Origin: a gamma proteobacterium symbiont of Taylorina sp.
Lineage (GTDB): Bacteria; Pseudomonadota; Gammaproteobacteria; GRL18
DNA: 64,000 nucleotides
NCBI GenBank assembly: GCA_025655455.1
Contig: JAHXIV010000051.1
Location: forward strand, 1 to 64,000
Direction of reading: 5' to 3'
Shown: positions 37,583 to 46,845 of the stretch, piece after piece
How the letters are laid out: each line of letters begins with the position of its first letter
How positions within the stretch are numbered: the first letter of the stretch is position 1
Program-made: the position numbers and the translations under genes
The notes under the pieces: model-generated
Databases searched by the model: none
What the model saw: the letters and a program-made list of their open reading frames with translations, nothing else
What the model was told of the DNA's origin: nothing

Positions 37583-39196
37583 ATGTCAGATAAGAGCCTG
37601 CTTGACTATTTACCAGGGGGAGTTCAGGATCAAATAACAATAAAACAGACTTCTTACTGGGTTAGTCTACTGTCAGGAGCAATGATACCTTTATCTTTTG
37701 CTCCCTTTAATACCCTGAATAGCCTGTTTTCATATTTAATTTTTTTCCCACTGGCTTTATTTTTCTTTCAGCTGCTGAATACTCATTCAGTTAAAGAGGC
37801 TTTTTTTAAAGGTTGGCTTTTTGGTTTGGGATTATTTGGTGTCGGTGTTTCCTGGCTTTATATTGCTATTCATGACTTTGGTTCTGCACATTGGCTTCTG
37901 GCAGGTTTTCTGACGGCTCTGTTTATTTCAGCAATGGCGTTGTACTATGCTGTATTTGCCTGGTTTATCTATAAATTAAGAATTAATATTGGGCTTAAAA
38001 CAGAAAATCCATACAAGACTGATGAAGGTGGTTCTGTTGAACCGAAAATTTTTATTGTTCAAAAAAGATTAATATTATTTTATTTACCACTATTGTGGGT
38101 TTTTTTTGAGTGGTTAAGGAGCTGGCTTTTAACAGGCTTTCCCTGGATATTAGTTGGATATCCACTTATTGAAACGCCATTGTCAGCCTATGCTCCTGTC
38201 TTTGGTATTTACGGCCTGTCTCTTTTAGTTGTTTTTATAGCATCACTATTCATTGTCAGAATCAAATTGATTTATAGTGTTGCCATTATTGTAATACTAA
38301 TGATATCAGGCACCCTTATCGGAAAAATCCACTGGGGTGAGGATCAGGGTAAAGTATTAAAAGTGGCGTTAATACAGGGGAATATTGCTCAATCGGTCAA
38401 GTGGGATCGGCAGCAGCTGGAAAAAACAAAAGAGATTTATACTGGACTCAGCCAACAGCAATGGTTGAGCAATGATATTATCATCTGGCCTGAAAATGCA
38501 ATTCCGGTGTTTTACCATAGTCTGGAAAGTAGTTTTTATCATGATTTAAAATTACAGGCTGAAAAAACACAGACAGAGCTGGTGACTGGTCTGCCTGTGT
38601 TTGATGATAGTAGTCAGCAATATTACAATGCAATGACTAATTTTGGTGGTGAGCAGGGTTTTTACTATAAAACTCATCTGGTTCCTTTCGGAGAATATGT
38701 CCCTTTGACTTCTTTATTAAGGGGCTTAATTCGCTTCTTTGATATGCCGATGTCAGGTTTCAGTGCGGGAAAAGCACAACAGGATTTACCTTCTATTAAA
38801 GGAAATAAAGTGCTGGTGACGTTATGCTATGAAGATGTTTATGCTCAGGATGTCATGCAGCAGATTCCACAGGCTCAATGGATGCTTAATTTGTCTAATA
38901 ACGGTTGGTATGGTAATTCCCTGGCACCCCATCAACACCTTGAAATGGCCAGAATGAGAGCATTGGAAAGCAGTCGTGAACTGGTTCGGAGTACAACCAG
39001 TGGTATTTCAGCTATTATTGATTATAAAGGCGGCATTCGTGTCAAAGGGCCACAATTCAAATCTGCGGTAATTAATGGTACTATTCAGCCAAGAACAGGT
39101 ACAACCCCTTATGTTTCTTGGGGTAATTATCCAATATTCTTTTTATTTATTATTGCGAGCATTTTTTTCTTTTTAAAAGATAACCAAGACGACTGA
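37583..39196 (+). CDS. lnt: Apolipoprotein N-acyltransferase
   Basis: The ATG at 37583, with AAGG seven bases upstream, is preferred over a GTG at 37553. The 537-residue membrane enzyme adds the third acyl chain to lipoproteins. It has several N-terminal membrane segments (about 30-240) and a nitrilase domain (about 265-500). The catalytic Glu is in IIWPENAIP, the Lys in YYKTHLVPFGEY and the Cys in VTLCYEDVYA. The final membrane segment is at about 515-533. It supports lipoproteins such as BamE and the PqiC-like protein nearby. A short hydrophilic insertion (about 145-165) is unusual. Confidence 0.95.
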   Translation: MSDKSLLDYLPGGVQDQITIKQTSYWVSLLSGAMIPLSFAPFNTLNSLFSYLIFFPLALFFFQLLNTHSVKEAFFKGWLFGLGLFGVGVSWLYIAIHDFGSAHWLLAGFLTALFISAMALYYAVFAWFIYKLRINIGLKTENPYKTDEGGSVEPKIFIVQKRLILFYLPLLWVFFEWLRSWLLTGFPWILVGYPLIETPLSAYAPVFGIYGLSLLVVFIASLFIVRIKLIYSVAIIVILMISGTLIGKIHWGEDQGKVLKVALIQGNIAQSVKWDRQQLEKTKEIYTGLSQQQWLSNDIIIWPENAIPVFYHSLESSFYHDLKLQAEKTQTELVTGLPVFDDSSQQYYNAMTNFGGEQGFYYKTHLVPFGEYVPLTSLLRGLIRFFDMPMSGFSAGKAQQDLPSIKGNKVLVTLCYEDVYAQDVMQQIPQAQWMLNLSNNGWYGNSLAPHQHLEMARMRALESSRELVRSTTSGISAIIDYKGGIRVKGPQFKSAVINGTIQPRTGTTPYVSWGNYPIFFLFIIASIFFFLKDNQDD

Positions 39197-39203
39197 AAAA
39201 CGG

Positions 39204-40331
39204 ATGATACCAGAATTTAAGCTGAAAATTACAGACTCTGAATTATGGGTTGAACTGAGAGGTGACTGGACACGTGATGCTGAGTTTCCTGATGACTTTG
39301 ATGATGAATTAGAAAAACTGCTGCAGCAGGATCAGGTAAAGATTGTATTAATTAATATGCGGCAGCTGACACAGTGGAATTCGGCTCTGCTGACCGTTGT
39401 TCTTTCATTGATTGAATTGTGCAATAAATATCAGATAGCTTTTGACCTATCACAGTTACCATCGGAAATGAATCGATTAATCAAGCTTGCACATCGCCAC
39501 CCGGCAAAAAAAATTACTCAGGCACTCAAATATAAACAGTCATTTTTACATAATGTAGGTAGTAACACTATTGCTGCATTGCAAGATGTTGCAGATGTAT
39601 TTACATTTCTCGCTGATGCGGGAGCTGCTTTTATACATATGCTGCGCGGCAATGCAATTTATCGGACTTCTGATACCCGAGTCATTATGCAGCAAACCGG
39701 TGCTGAAGCACTGCCTATTGTCAGTCTGCTTAATTTCCTGGTAGGTGCTATTCTGGGCTATATCGGGGCTTTACAATTGGAAAAATTTGGCGCAGAAGTC
39801 TTCATTGGAGATATGGTTGGAGTGGCTATGACACGGGAAATTACTGCAATTATTACCGGTATTATTATGGCGGGTCGTTCCGGGGCAGCATTTGCTGCAC
39901 AATTGGGCACGATGAAAGTTAATGAAGAGATTGATGCGCTTAAAAGTATGGGAATTTCTCCCATGGAATTTCTGGTTTTACCGCGTATGATTGCTCTTAT
40001 GTTAATGATGCCGCTATTGGCAATTTATGCTAATTTTATGGGTATCTTTGGTGGCGCTCTAGTGGCGTATGCGGTTTTAGATATCGGTTTAGTCCAATAT
40101 CTGGATGTAGTGATTAAGTCGGTTAGTCTTAATGATGTAGCTGCCGGTGTTTCGATGGCTATTGTATTTGGTATTATTGTTGCCGTAGTGGGTTGTCAAA
40201 AAGGAATGAGTTGTGGTAAAAGTGCAGAGGCTGTGGGAGTTTCTACAACATCTGCAGTGGTGACTGCCACTGTTTTAATTTTTGTTGCGGCTGCAATAAT
40301 GACGATTATATACAGCCTGTTGGGGATTTAA
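39204..40331 (+). CDS. STAS-MlaE fusion ABC permease (lipid transport)
   Basis: The 375-residue permease joins an N-terminal STAS-like domain (about 1-100; VLINMRQLTQWNSALLTVVL) to an MlaE domain (about 125-375). The MlaE part has the family sequences GAILGYIGALQLEKFGA, EITAIITGIIMAGRSGAAFA and GTMKVNEEIDAL. In E. coli the STAS protein MlaB is separate and binds MlaF; here it is fused. It is the first of four genes (permease, ATPase, MCE protein, lipoprotein) that together form a phospholipid or lipid transport system between the membranes. The gene starts 7 bases after lnt. Confidence 0.9.
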   Translation: MIPEFKLKITDSELWVELRGDWTRDAEFPDDFDDELEKLLQQDQVKIVLINMRQLTQWNSALLTVVLSLIELCNKYQIAFDLSQLPSEMNRLIKLAHRHPAKKITQALKYKQSFLHNVGSNTIAALQDVADVFTFLADAGAAFIHMLRGNAIYRTSDTRVIMQQTGAEALPIVSLLNFLVGAILGYIGALQLEKFGAEVFIGDMVGVAMTREITAIITGIIMAGRSGAAFAAQLGTMKVNEEIDALKSMGISPMEFLVLPRMIALMLMMPLLAIYANFMGIFGGALVAYAVLDIGLVQYLDVVIKSVSLNDVAAGVSMAIVFGIIVAVVGCQKGMSCGKSAEAVGVSTTSAVVTATVLIFVAAAIMTIIYSLLGI

Positions 40332-40332
40332 T

Positions 40333-41289
40333 TTGACCTTAGCTCGGCCTTTGTCCGGAAAATACTCATCTGATGCTGTGATTGTTGTTGAAAATTTATC
40401 AATGTCTTATGATGGTTGTATTATTCAGGAACAACTTAATTTCACTGTTAATCATAACGATATTTTTATTATTATGGGTAATAGCGGTAGCGGTAAAAGT
40501 ACCTTATTAAGGGCGATGACCGGCTTGAAGCAACCTGATCAGGGTGATATCTTTTATGCCTGTAACTCATATAGAAGCGGATCTAAGCCATCTGCTTCAG
40601 GTGATAGTCAATATTCTTACAGTGACAGTGAGCAAAAATCTCGTGCACCTGAAGCTTCTTCTCGTCATACGGATGAGAAAGACAAATATGAATCTCATAG
40701 TGACTATCAGAGCTACTGGCAGTCACCCAATGCGATAAAACATAAAATAATGCAGCAATTTGGTGTTATGTTTCAAAATGGGGCATTATTTAGTTCTATG
40801 ACACTATTGGAAAATGTTTCTCTTAGATTATCTGAAACAACAAAGTATAGTGCGATGAGGATTCGCAAGATTGCTTCATTGAAATTGGCTTTGGTGGGCT
40901 TGAAAGGTTTTGAGTACTACTACCCTGCACAGATAAGTGGTGGTATGCAGAAAAGAGTATCTATTGCGCGGGCAATGGTAATGGATCCGCCCATTTTATT
41001 TTTTGATGAGCCTTCTGCAGGACTGGATCCTGTCAGTTCCCGATTATTGGACGATTTATTATTGGAGCTAAGAGATAGTATGGGCATTACTATGATTATT
41101 GTGACTCATGAGTTAGATAGTATTTTCTCCATTGCAAATAATTCAATTTTTCTTGATCATGAACAACAAACTATTATTGCCAGTGGTGATCCTCATAGTC
41201 TATTACAGGAAAATACCCATCCTCATGTGCAGGCCTTCCTTTCCAGAGGTAAAGAGTTACCCGGAGATTTTCTACAGATGAAGAATTAA
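40333..41289 (+). CDS. MlaF-like ABC ATPase with a serine-rich insertion
   Basis: The 318-residue ATPase starts at a TTG one base after the permease stop, with GGGG seven bases upstream. Walker A is GNSGSGKST, the signature is ISGGMQKRVSIARAM, and Walker B is ILFFDEPSAGL; the H-loop is TMIIVTHEL. Between Walker A and the Q-loop (FQNGALF) lies an insertion of about 55 residues (about 78-135), rich in Ser, Asp, Glu, Lys and Tyr, which MlaF lacks. The insertion is in frame and uninterrupted. The enzyme drives the MlaE-type permease. Confidence 0.9.
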   Translation: MTLARPLSGKYSSDAVIVVENLSMSYDGCIIQEQLNFTVNHNDIFIIMGNSGSGKSTLLRAMTGLKQPDQGDIFYACNSYRSGSKPSASGDSQYSYSDSEQKSRAPEASSRHTDEKDKYESHSDYQSYWQSPNAIKHKIMQQFGVMFQNGALFSSMTLLENVSLRLSETTKYSAMRIRKIASLKLALVGLKGFEYYYPAQISGGMQKRVSIARAMVMDPPILFFDEPSAGLDPVSSRLLDDLLLELRDSMGITMIIVTHELDSIFSIANNSIFLDHEQQTIIASGDPHSLLQENTHPHVQAFLSRGKELPGDFLQMKN

Positions 41290-41290
41290 G

Positions 41291-41336
41291 AGTGCCAACA
41301 GCCAAAAAAATTGGCTTGAATTATTTGTTAATCAAG
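41291..41336. repeat. Dispersed repeat copy within the lipid-transport operon
   Basis: The sequence begins AGTGCCAACAGCCAAAAAAA and contains the inverted repeat GCCAA/TTGGC. It resembles 4763-4800 between the FIST and receptor genes. It occupies the space between the ATPase stop and the ribosome-binding site (AGAAGG) of the next gene, so it sits inside the message. Confidence 0.65.
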
Positions 41337-41349
41337 AAGGTAAAACACA

Positions 41350-42372
41350 ATGAGTGTGAAAGCAAACCCGGTGGTTGTGGGTGGATTTGTTATGGGGGCA
41401 ATTATCCTGATTATTATCAGCCTTCTGGTGCTGGGTTCAGGACGTTTTTTTAAAGATGATCTGCGCCTGATGGCTGTCTTCCCTGGTACTGTTAAGGGCT
41501 TGCATATTGGATCTCCTGTTCTATTCCGTGGTGTTAATATTGGTTCAGTGACTAAAATTAAACTCTACCATGATCCTGAAACCAGACAAAGCCTGGTGCC
41601 CGTCTATATTGATTTAAAACAGGAAATATTAGAATTAATTAACTCAGATGCAGAAAATACACAGTTAACAAAAGAGCAGGAACTTGAATTTATGGTTGCA
41701 ATGGTTAAATCAGGACTGCATGCCCGTTTAACAATGGAAAGTCTGGTATCAGGGCGACAACTGGTTGAATTTGAAATTGATGCGGATATTCCCATCAAAT
41801 TAACGGGTATTGATAAGCAATTTCTGGAAATTCCTACAACTGAATCAGACATCAACAAGCTACAAAATTTACTAAAATCAATACCTATGACTGAGTTAAC
41901 AAAAAGTCTGGTGATTACAGTAAGAGAAATCAATAAATTATTTGCTGATAAAGATTCAAAAATAATTTTTGATAATATTAATGCTACTATCAGAGAAAGT
42001 CAGGCCTTGTTTGAAAATCTCAATCAACAAGTAATACCTTTGGCGCAGTCAACGCAGAAAAATTTAGATGAAATTGGTGTCTTATTAAATAATACTGATA
42101 CACAATTATCAGGCACACTTGGAGAATTCCTACGCCTGACAAAAAATTTAAACCAGCAGCTGAAATTATTAACAGATTCAGGCACCCGGGCTTTTGTAAA
42201 AACAGAGCAAACATTTAATAATATTAATCAGATGGTGGATCAGGAAAGTATTACGCGTAATAAATTAGAAGAAAGCCTGAATGAATTATCAAAAGCAGCT
42301 AAATCCTTTCGTATTTTTACTGAATATTTAGAGCGACATCCTGAAGCCCTGATACAAGGCAAAAAGTATTAG
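41350..42372 (+). CDS. MCE-domain protein (MlaD/PqiB type)
   Basis: The 340-residue protein has one N-terminal membrane helix (about 8-30) and a single MCE domain (about 38-150; VKGLHIGSPVLFRGVNIGSV). A long helical region (about 165-320) follows. MCE proteins form hexameric rings that carry lipid through the periplasm. The single MCE domain is like MlaD, while the long helical tail is closer to PqiB or YebT-like needles. The ribosome-binding site is AGAAGG, contributed partly by the repeat upstream. Confidence 0.9.
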   Translation: MSVKANPVVVGGFVMGAIILIIISLLVLGSGRFFKDDLRLMAVFPGTVKGLHIGSPVLFRGVNIGSVTKIKLYHDPETRQSLVPVYIDLKQEILELINSDAENTQLTKEQELEFMVAMVKSGLHARLTMESLVSGRQLVEFEIDADIPIKLTGIDKQFLEIPTTESDINKLQNLLKSIPMTELTKSLVITVREINKLFADKDSKIIFDNINATIRESQALFENLNQQVIPLAQSTQKNLDEIGVLLNNTDTQLSGTLGEFLRLTKNLNQQLKLLTDSGTRAFVKTEQTFNNINQMVDQESITRNKLEESLNELSKAAKSFRIFTEYLERHPEALIQGKKY

Positions 42373-42425
42373 TAAGGTTTCTTCAAGCTGGCAAATTATG
42401 AAGTACAACTTTGGAAAAAAATACA

Positions 42426-43043
42426 ATGAATATTATTAAAAAAAATTATATGCGATTTTATCTGCTTGGTCTTCTTTCAGGGTTACTATTTTTGTCTGGC
42501 TGTGCCAGCACACAACAATCCAACTTTTATCATTTTGAAGAATCTGTTGATATTGCTTTAACAGGTGTTGAAAAGGGATATGTTGTCGGTGTGGGTCCTA
42601 TTCAATTACCTGAATATCTTAATCGACCTCAAATTGTGACCCGGAACTCTGAATATCATCTGAATGTTTCAGAGTTTAACCGCTGGTTAGAGCCATTAAA
42701 TGACAGTATTATTCGTTTATTAGTCGTCAATCTTTCCAATAATTTACAATCGAACAGAGTGTACTGGATACCAAGACAGGATAGAAACATCCCGCTGGAT
42801 ATCAGAATTGTGATTGATATTGGACGTTTTGATGGAAAATTGGGAAAAAATGTCTCTCTGGAATCACGCTGGACAATTTTCAATCATAACAATCAACCAG
42901 CATTAACCAGGGTTTCTCTGATTAATCAAAAGGTTAATGGGCCGGCCTATGAAGATTTAGTAATTGCCATGAGTCAGGCTTTAAAATCATTGGGAAAAGA
43001 AATATCAATAGCATCAATTCCCTTTCTTGAAGCTCCCAGGTGA
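42426..43043 (+). CDS. PqiC-like ABC-transport auxiliary lipoprotein
   Basis: The ATG at 42426 is preferred over a TTG at 42411 and has GGA nine to ten bases before it. The 205-residue protein has a lipoprotein signal ending LLFLSGCAS. The body fits the ABC_trans_aux (DUF330) family: VGVGPIQLPEYLNRPQIVTR near the start and FNRWLEPLNDSIIRLLVVNL in the middle. PqiC sits in the outer membrane and contacts the MCE tunnel. It is last in the permease-ATPase-MCE operon, so that operon resembles a mix of Mla and Pqi systems. Confidence 0.9.
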   Translation: MNIIKKNYMRFYLLGLLSGLLFLSGCASTQQSNFYHFEESVDIALTGVEKGYVVGVGPIQLPEYLNRPQIVTRNSEYHLNVSEFNRWLEPLNDSIIRLLVVNLSNNLQSNRVYWIPRQDRNIPLDIRIVIDIGRFDGKLGKNVSLESRWTIFNHNNQPALTRVSLINQKVNGPAYEDLVIAMSQALKSLGKEISIASIPFLEAPR

Positions 43044-43062
43044 CAGGTTTCTTAGTAATTTA

Positions 43063-44322
43063 TTAATCTTTCCACCAGATTGTTAGGTACGGGAAGTAAG
43101 TAATTATTAATAGCCAGATGAGCATAATCATTAAAAACGGGAAGGTTGAACGGAATAATTTTAAGATGGGTTGTTCAAAACGCTGACTGGCAATAAACAG
43201 GTTGATACCAACAGGTGGTGTCATATAGCCGATTTCAAGGTTAGCAAGAAAAATAATACCCAGATGTGCCGGATCAATATTGTAACGTATGGCTAAGGGC
43301 ATAATCAGGGGAACAACAACAACAGTGGCAGAAAAGATATCCATCATGGCACCGACAAGCAGAAGAAACAAATTAAGTAGTAATAAAAACTTTAACTGAC
43401 TATCAATATTTTGTTCAACTATTGCTAATAACTTCATCGGGAGCTGTGAATCAATGAGTAGATTAGTTAAGCCCATAGCAATCCCTAAAATAATTAATAT
43501 ACTGCCAACCAGAGTGACGGTGTCGATGAGAATTTTAGGCAAATCCTTTATAAGATGAATTTCTTTTGCAATGACGCTTTCTACAAACATGGCATAAGCT
43601 GCAGTGAGTGCAGCCACTTCAGTGATGGTGACAAAGCCGCCAAAAATTCCAGTAAATATTAAAATCGGCAGCATGATATCCCAGGCACAACAGCGTAAAG
43701 CCGTGGTAATCTTCTGCGGGGAAAATTCATAGGCAGGAATATGAAACTTTTGCGCGGAAAAAATACTATAAACAGAAAGCATAATGAGTAGTAATATCCC
43801 TGGAGCCATACCGGAAAAAAAAAGTTCATCAATACTGACACCAGAGACAATCCCATAAAGCAAGATGGCCATACTAGGGGGGAAAAGCAAGCCGAGAGAG
43901 CCGGAAGTGGTGAGTAAGCCCAGGCAAAATCTATCATGATAATGTGCGTGTTTCAGCATTGGATAGAGCAAGCCGCCCAGTGCTATTATGGTGACACCGG
44001 AGGCTCCGGTAAAAGCAGTAAACGCTGAACAGCTTACAATTGTCACTATTGCCAGTCCTCCGGGCAGCCAGCTTAATAAAACATTGAATAGCTGGACTAA
44101 GCGTTTACTACCACCACCGGCAGCCATTGTCATACCGGCAAAAGTAAAAAGCGGTATTGCCATCAGATTAGGTTGAGAACTCAGACGATACATTTCAATA
44201 ATTAAAATGCTGGGTTCCAGATCCGCAGAATAACTGGCTAAAAGGCCACCGGCTCCTAATACTGCAAAAAGTGGTGTACCAAGAATGGCGAGAAAAATAA
44301 AAATAAGAATAAAAATGATCAT
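43063..44322 (-). CDS. TRAP transporter large membrane subunit (DctM type)
   Basis: The 419-residue protein has about twelve membrane segments. It shows the DctM sequences FTFAGMTMAAGGGSKRLVQL, GLLTTSGSLGLLFPPSMAIL and LANLEIGYMTPPVGINLFIA. It carries sodium-coupled import together with the small subunit. It is the last gene of a four-gene operon read from 46845 down to 43063. Its end lies 20 bases from the end of the PqiC-like gene. The substrate is unknown. Confidence 0.92.
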   Translation of the reverse strand: MIIFILIFIFLAILGTPLFAVLGAGGLLASYSADLEPSILIIEMYRLSSQPNLMAIPLFTFAGMTMAAGGGSKRLVQLFNVLLSWLPGGLAIVTIVSCSAFTAFTGASGVTIIALGGLLYPMLKHAHYHDRFCLGLLTTSGSLGLLFPPSMAILLYGIVSGVSIDELFFSGMAPGILLLIMLSVYSIFSAQKFHIPAYEFSPQKITTALRCCAWDIMLPILIFTGIFGGFVTITEVAALTAAYAMFVESVIAKEIHLIKDLPKILIDTVTLVGSILIILGIAMGLTNLLIDSQLPMKLLAIVEQNIDSQLKFLLLLNLFLLLVGAMMDIFSATVVVVPLIMPLAIRYNIDPAHLGIIFLANLEIGYMTPPVGINLFIASQRFEQPILKLFRSTFPFLMIMLIWLLIITYFPYLTIWWKD

Positions 44323-44336
44323 ATAAAGGGTAATGA

Positions 44337-44885
44337 TTATGTGCGCTTGGAAAAGCGTCGATCGATTTTGTTATTCACTAATATGGTTTCTAGTGTTGAT
44401 GTCTGTGATATTTCAAATCCACTGATAGTGAGCAGCAGCAAATGTAATGCAAGAATAAAGAAGCCAATGGGCAGAATCAGAGCAAGATAAACAGACCATA
44501 ATTCATTGACGGGAGCATATTGCCATTCATCCAGCCAGAAAATAATCGAATACCAGCAGAAAACAGCGCTGATAATTGAGCTGAAAAGAAAGATTGGGGT
44601 AATTAGTTTTTGTTGCTGTTCAGTACTGAGAAATGGAGTGAGTATATCAATTTTTATGTGCCTGTTTTGTTCAGAAACCAGTGCGGCACCCATAAAAATA
44701 ATGAACAATATTAAGTGTCTTGCCACAGTATCCAGCTGAGAAAATCCCAGCTCAAAAAAGTTGCGCGCGAAGAATTGAAAGATAGCCAGTGTTAACAACA
44801 ACAACAGGCTGGATGCTGCTATTATTTTTTCAAGAAAAATTAATCCATGTTTAATTTTTATTATAAATTCTAACCAGTCCTGCAT
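44337..44885 (-). CDS. TRAP transporter small membrane subunit (DctQ type)
   Basis: The 182-residue protein has four hydrophobic segments and the DctQ-like core RHLILFIIFMGAALVSEQNR followed by HIKID. It pairs with the large DctM subunit, whose gene starts 14 bases downstream. The binding-protein gene ends 20 bases upstream, so all are one operon. Confidence 0.88.
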   Translation of the reverse strand: MQDWLEFIIKIKHGLIFLEKIIAASSLLLLLTLAIFQFFARNFFELGFSQLDTVARHLILFIIFMGAALVSEQNRHIKIDILTPFLSTEQQQKLITPIFLFSSIISAVFCWYSIIFWLDEWQYAPVNELWSVYLALILPIGFFILALHLLLLTISGFEISQTSTLETILVNNKIDRRFSKRT

Positions 44886-44905
44886 TATAGTCGATGATCC
44901 TGATT

Positions 44906-45970
44906 CTAATTATTGCTATTATGTTTTGCACGATAGTCATTCAATATGGCTTTGGTACGATTAAACATTTTTTTTGAAATATAACCGGATTTAATTAATT
45001 CAGCAGCGGCATTATCACGAATAAGCAACATTTCCTGTTTTTCCTGTGGATTCCAGTCCCACATAAATTGAATACCATTTTCTTTTAATAGTGCAATGCT
45101 TTGTTGGTTATCTCTGCGGGTAATTTTATTAATATTTTCACCTGCTTTCCAGCCGCTTGTCTTTAGTAATTGTTTTAAGTCTTGCGGAAGTTTATTAAAA
45201 AAACACTGACTGACAACCAGACTGCCTATGGCATTAGTCATAGAAATGTTAGTGGCATAAGACAATTTGGTATACCACTGCATGGTGAGAGCACCAAAAG
45301 TTGAATTATAAACTGTATCAATACTGCCGTGTCGGGCACTGAGTTGAGTATAGACATCAATAATGGATAAGGGGATAGGAGAAACTCCAGAGGCTTCAGC
45401 AAAAGCTTCTCCAACGGGATCACCCTGCCATAGCCAGACATGTCGAGTTTTGAGTTCGGCTAATGAATTGATTGGATGCTTGGAAAAAAAATGTATTGTT
45501 CCAATCTCCGGCCAGCCCAATAATTCAAAGCCTTTATAACGAAAACCAGCTTTAATCTCAGGCATCAATTTCTCACGTACAAAATCAGATTCATCTATAT
45601 TTTGAAATAGGAAGGGCATTTCTAATACCCGGGCAGATGAATAAATGCGGCCAACACCATAGCCGGTAAAAAAAGCACCTTGTAATTGGCGACTGCGGAT
45701 TTTTCTTAATACATCGGGTTCATCACCCATTACACCTCCGGGATAAATTTTAAATTTTAGCCGTCCATTACTTTTCTGATAAACTTCTTCCGCCCAGCGA
45801 TTGACTTCTTTCATCCAGGCGGTACCGGATGGAACCAGAGTGGCAAATTTGAAAATATATTGTTCAGCGGCATTAGCACTACTGCACAATAATAAGCTGC
45901 TGAGTAAAAAACTGCCGAGTGATCGTAATGATGTATTTAATAGTTTTTTTAAGGTCATTGTTAAAACCAT
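44906..45970 (-). CDS. TRAP transporter substrate-binding protein (DctP type)
   Basis: The 354-residue protein has a signal peptide ending SANA-AEQ (about residue 34) and a DctP fold. Typical features are FKFATLVPSGTAWMKEVNRW, IYPGGVMGDE and the second-lobe KTRHVWLWQGDPVGEAF. AAG-rich bases precede the ATG at 45970. Its 5' end overlaps the TatT gene by 10 bases. The substrate is unknown, and the sequence lacks the canonical dicarboxylate-site pattern I could vouch for. Confidence 0.9.
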   Translation of the reverse strand: MVLTMTLKKLLNTSLRSLGSFLLSSLLLCSSANAAEQYIFKFATLVPSGTAWMKEVNRWAEEVYQKSNGRLKFKIYPGGVMGDEPDVLRKIRSRQLQGAFFTGYGVGRIYSSARVLEMPFLFQNIDESDFVREKLMPEIKAGFRYKGFELLGWPEIGTIHFFSKHPINSLAELKTRHVWLWQGDPVGEAFAEASGVSPIPLSIIDVYTQLSARHGSIDTVYNSTFGALTMQWYTKLSYATNISMTNAIGSLVVSQCFFNKLPQDLKQLLKTSGWKAGENINKITRRDNQQSIALLKENGIQFMWDWNPQEKQEMLLIRDNAAAELIKSGYISKKMFNRTKAILNDYRAKHNSNN

Positions 45971-46845
45971 AGATCTTCTTTCTGTATGAGCAGGGAGGCT
46001 TTATGTTTGGATATTTGATTGATTAGTGCCTGTTCCGGATATAGTTCATCACTGGCTTGTATGACATTGTTCAGCAGCTTATGAAATTTTTGCTGTGCAA
46101 ACCTTTGGCGTTCCAGATACTGTGCGCGCAACAGATTAACTACGAGTAATTTATTATGGTTCGCCTGATTAGCCAGTTCAAAATGCTGCTCTGAGAGTTG
46201 ATAATTACCACCCAGCATGGGGGATTTACTGCCATAATAAACACCAAAGAAAATATGTGCACCACTCATATAAAAATGTTCATCCAGATCAAGAACACGC
46301 TGCATTAACATGACAGCTTTGGGTAGTTGAGCTAGACTCTGAGCTTTGTCACGATTTAAATCAATAAATTTTGCCAGACATGAAGCTGTCCAGAATAAAG
46401 CAGGTACTTCCTTTTTATCAAGCTGAAGGAGTCCATCCTGCAGATCTTTTAGGGAGGCATCAAACAGATGCCTGTCTAAGCCCTGTTGAATTAATACCTG
46501 TTTGGCATGAAGAAAGCCTCGTTGATAGAATCCGGCAGCCCGATCCTGATCCCCTTCACTATTAAAGCCATCTTCTACAAAGCCAAAGGCATAACCATAA
46601 TAAGCCTCGGCAGCATAAAGGCGCAAAGTCTCATTGTCGGGATCTTGAACTAACATTCCCTCAATAAGGCTGATATTAGCTGGAATTGACAGGCTGGCAA
46701 GCTTGAGATCACTTTCCCTGTTCATTGCAATGATACCGCCATCAATTAGCGGCATTGCTGCACGGACAGTAATTTGTGATACTGAACAGGCACTTATCTG
46801 TAAAAGTAAATATAGGAACAGGCTGAGTCTGAGAAACTTTTTCAT
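45961..46845 (-). CDS. TatT-type TPR lipoprotein of a TRAP system
   Basis: The 294-residue protein has a lipoprotein signal ending LLQISACSV. The mature part is helical: LIEGMLVQDPDNETLRLYAA, then YGYAFGFVEDG and further TPR-like helices, as in the TRAP-associated TatT family (Treponema Tp0956). TatT forms a trimer with pores that contacts the DctP protein, perhaps passing hydrophobic ligands. It is first in the operon TatT-DctP-DctQ-DctM. The promoter lies in the AT-rich stretch upstream of 46845. Confidence 0.85.
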   Translation of the reverse strand: MKKFLRLSLFLYLLLQISACSVSQITVRAAMPLIDGGIIAMNRESDLKLASLSIPANISLIEGMLVQDPDNETLRLYAAEAYYGYAFGFVEDGFNSEGDQDRAAGFYQRGFLHAKQVLIQQGLDRHLFDASLKDLQDGLLQLDKKEVPALFWTASCLAKFIDLNRDKAQSLAQLPKAVMLMQRVLDLDEHFYMSGAHIFFGVYYGSKSPMLGGNYQLSEQHFELANQANHNKLLVVNLLRAQYLERQRFAQQKFHKLLNNVIQASDELYPEQALINQISKHKASLLIQKEDLWF

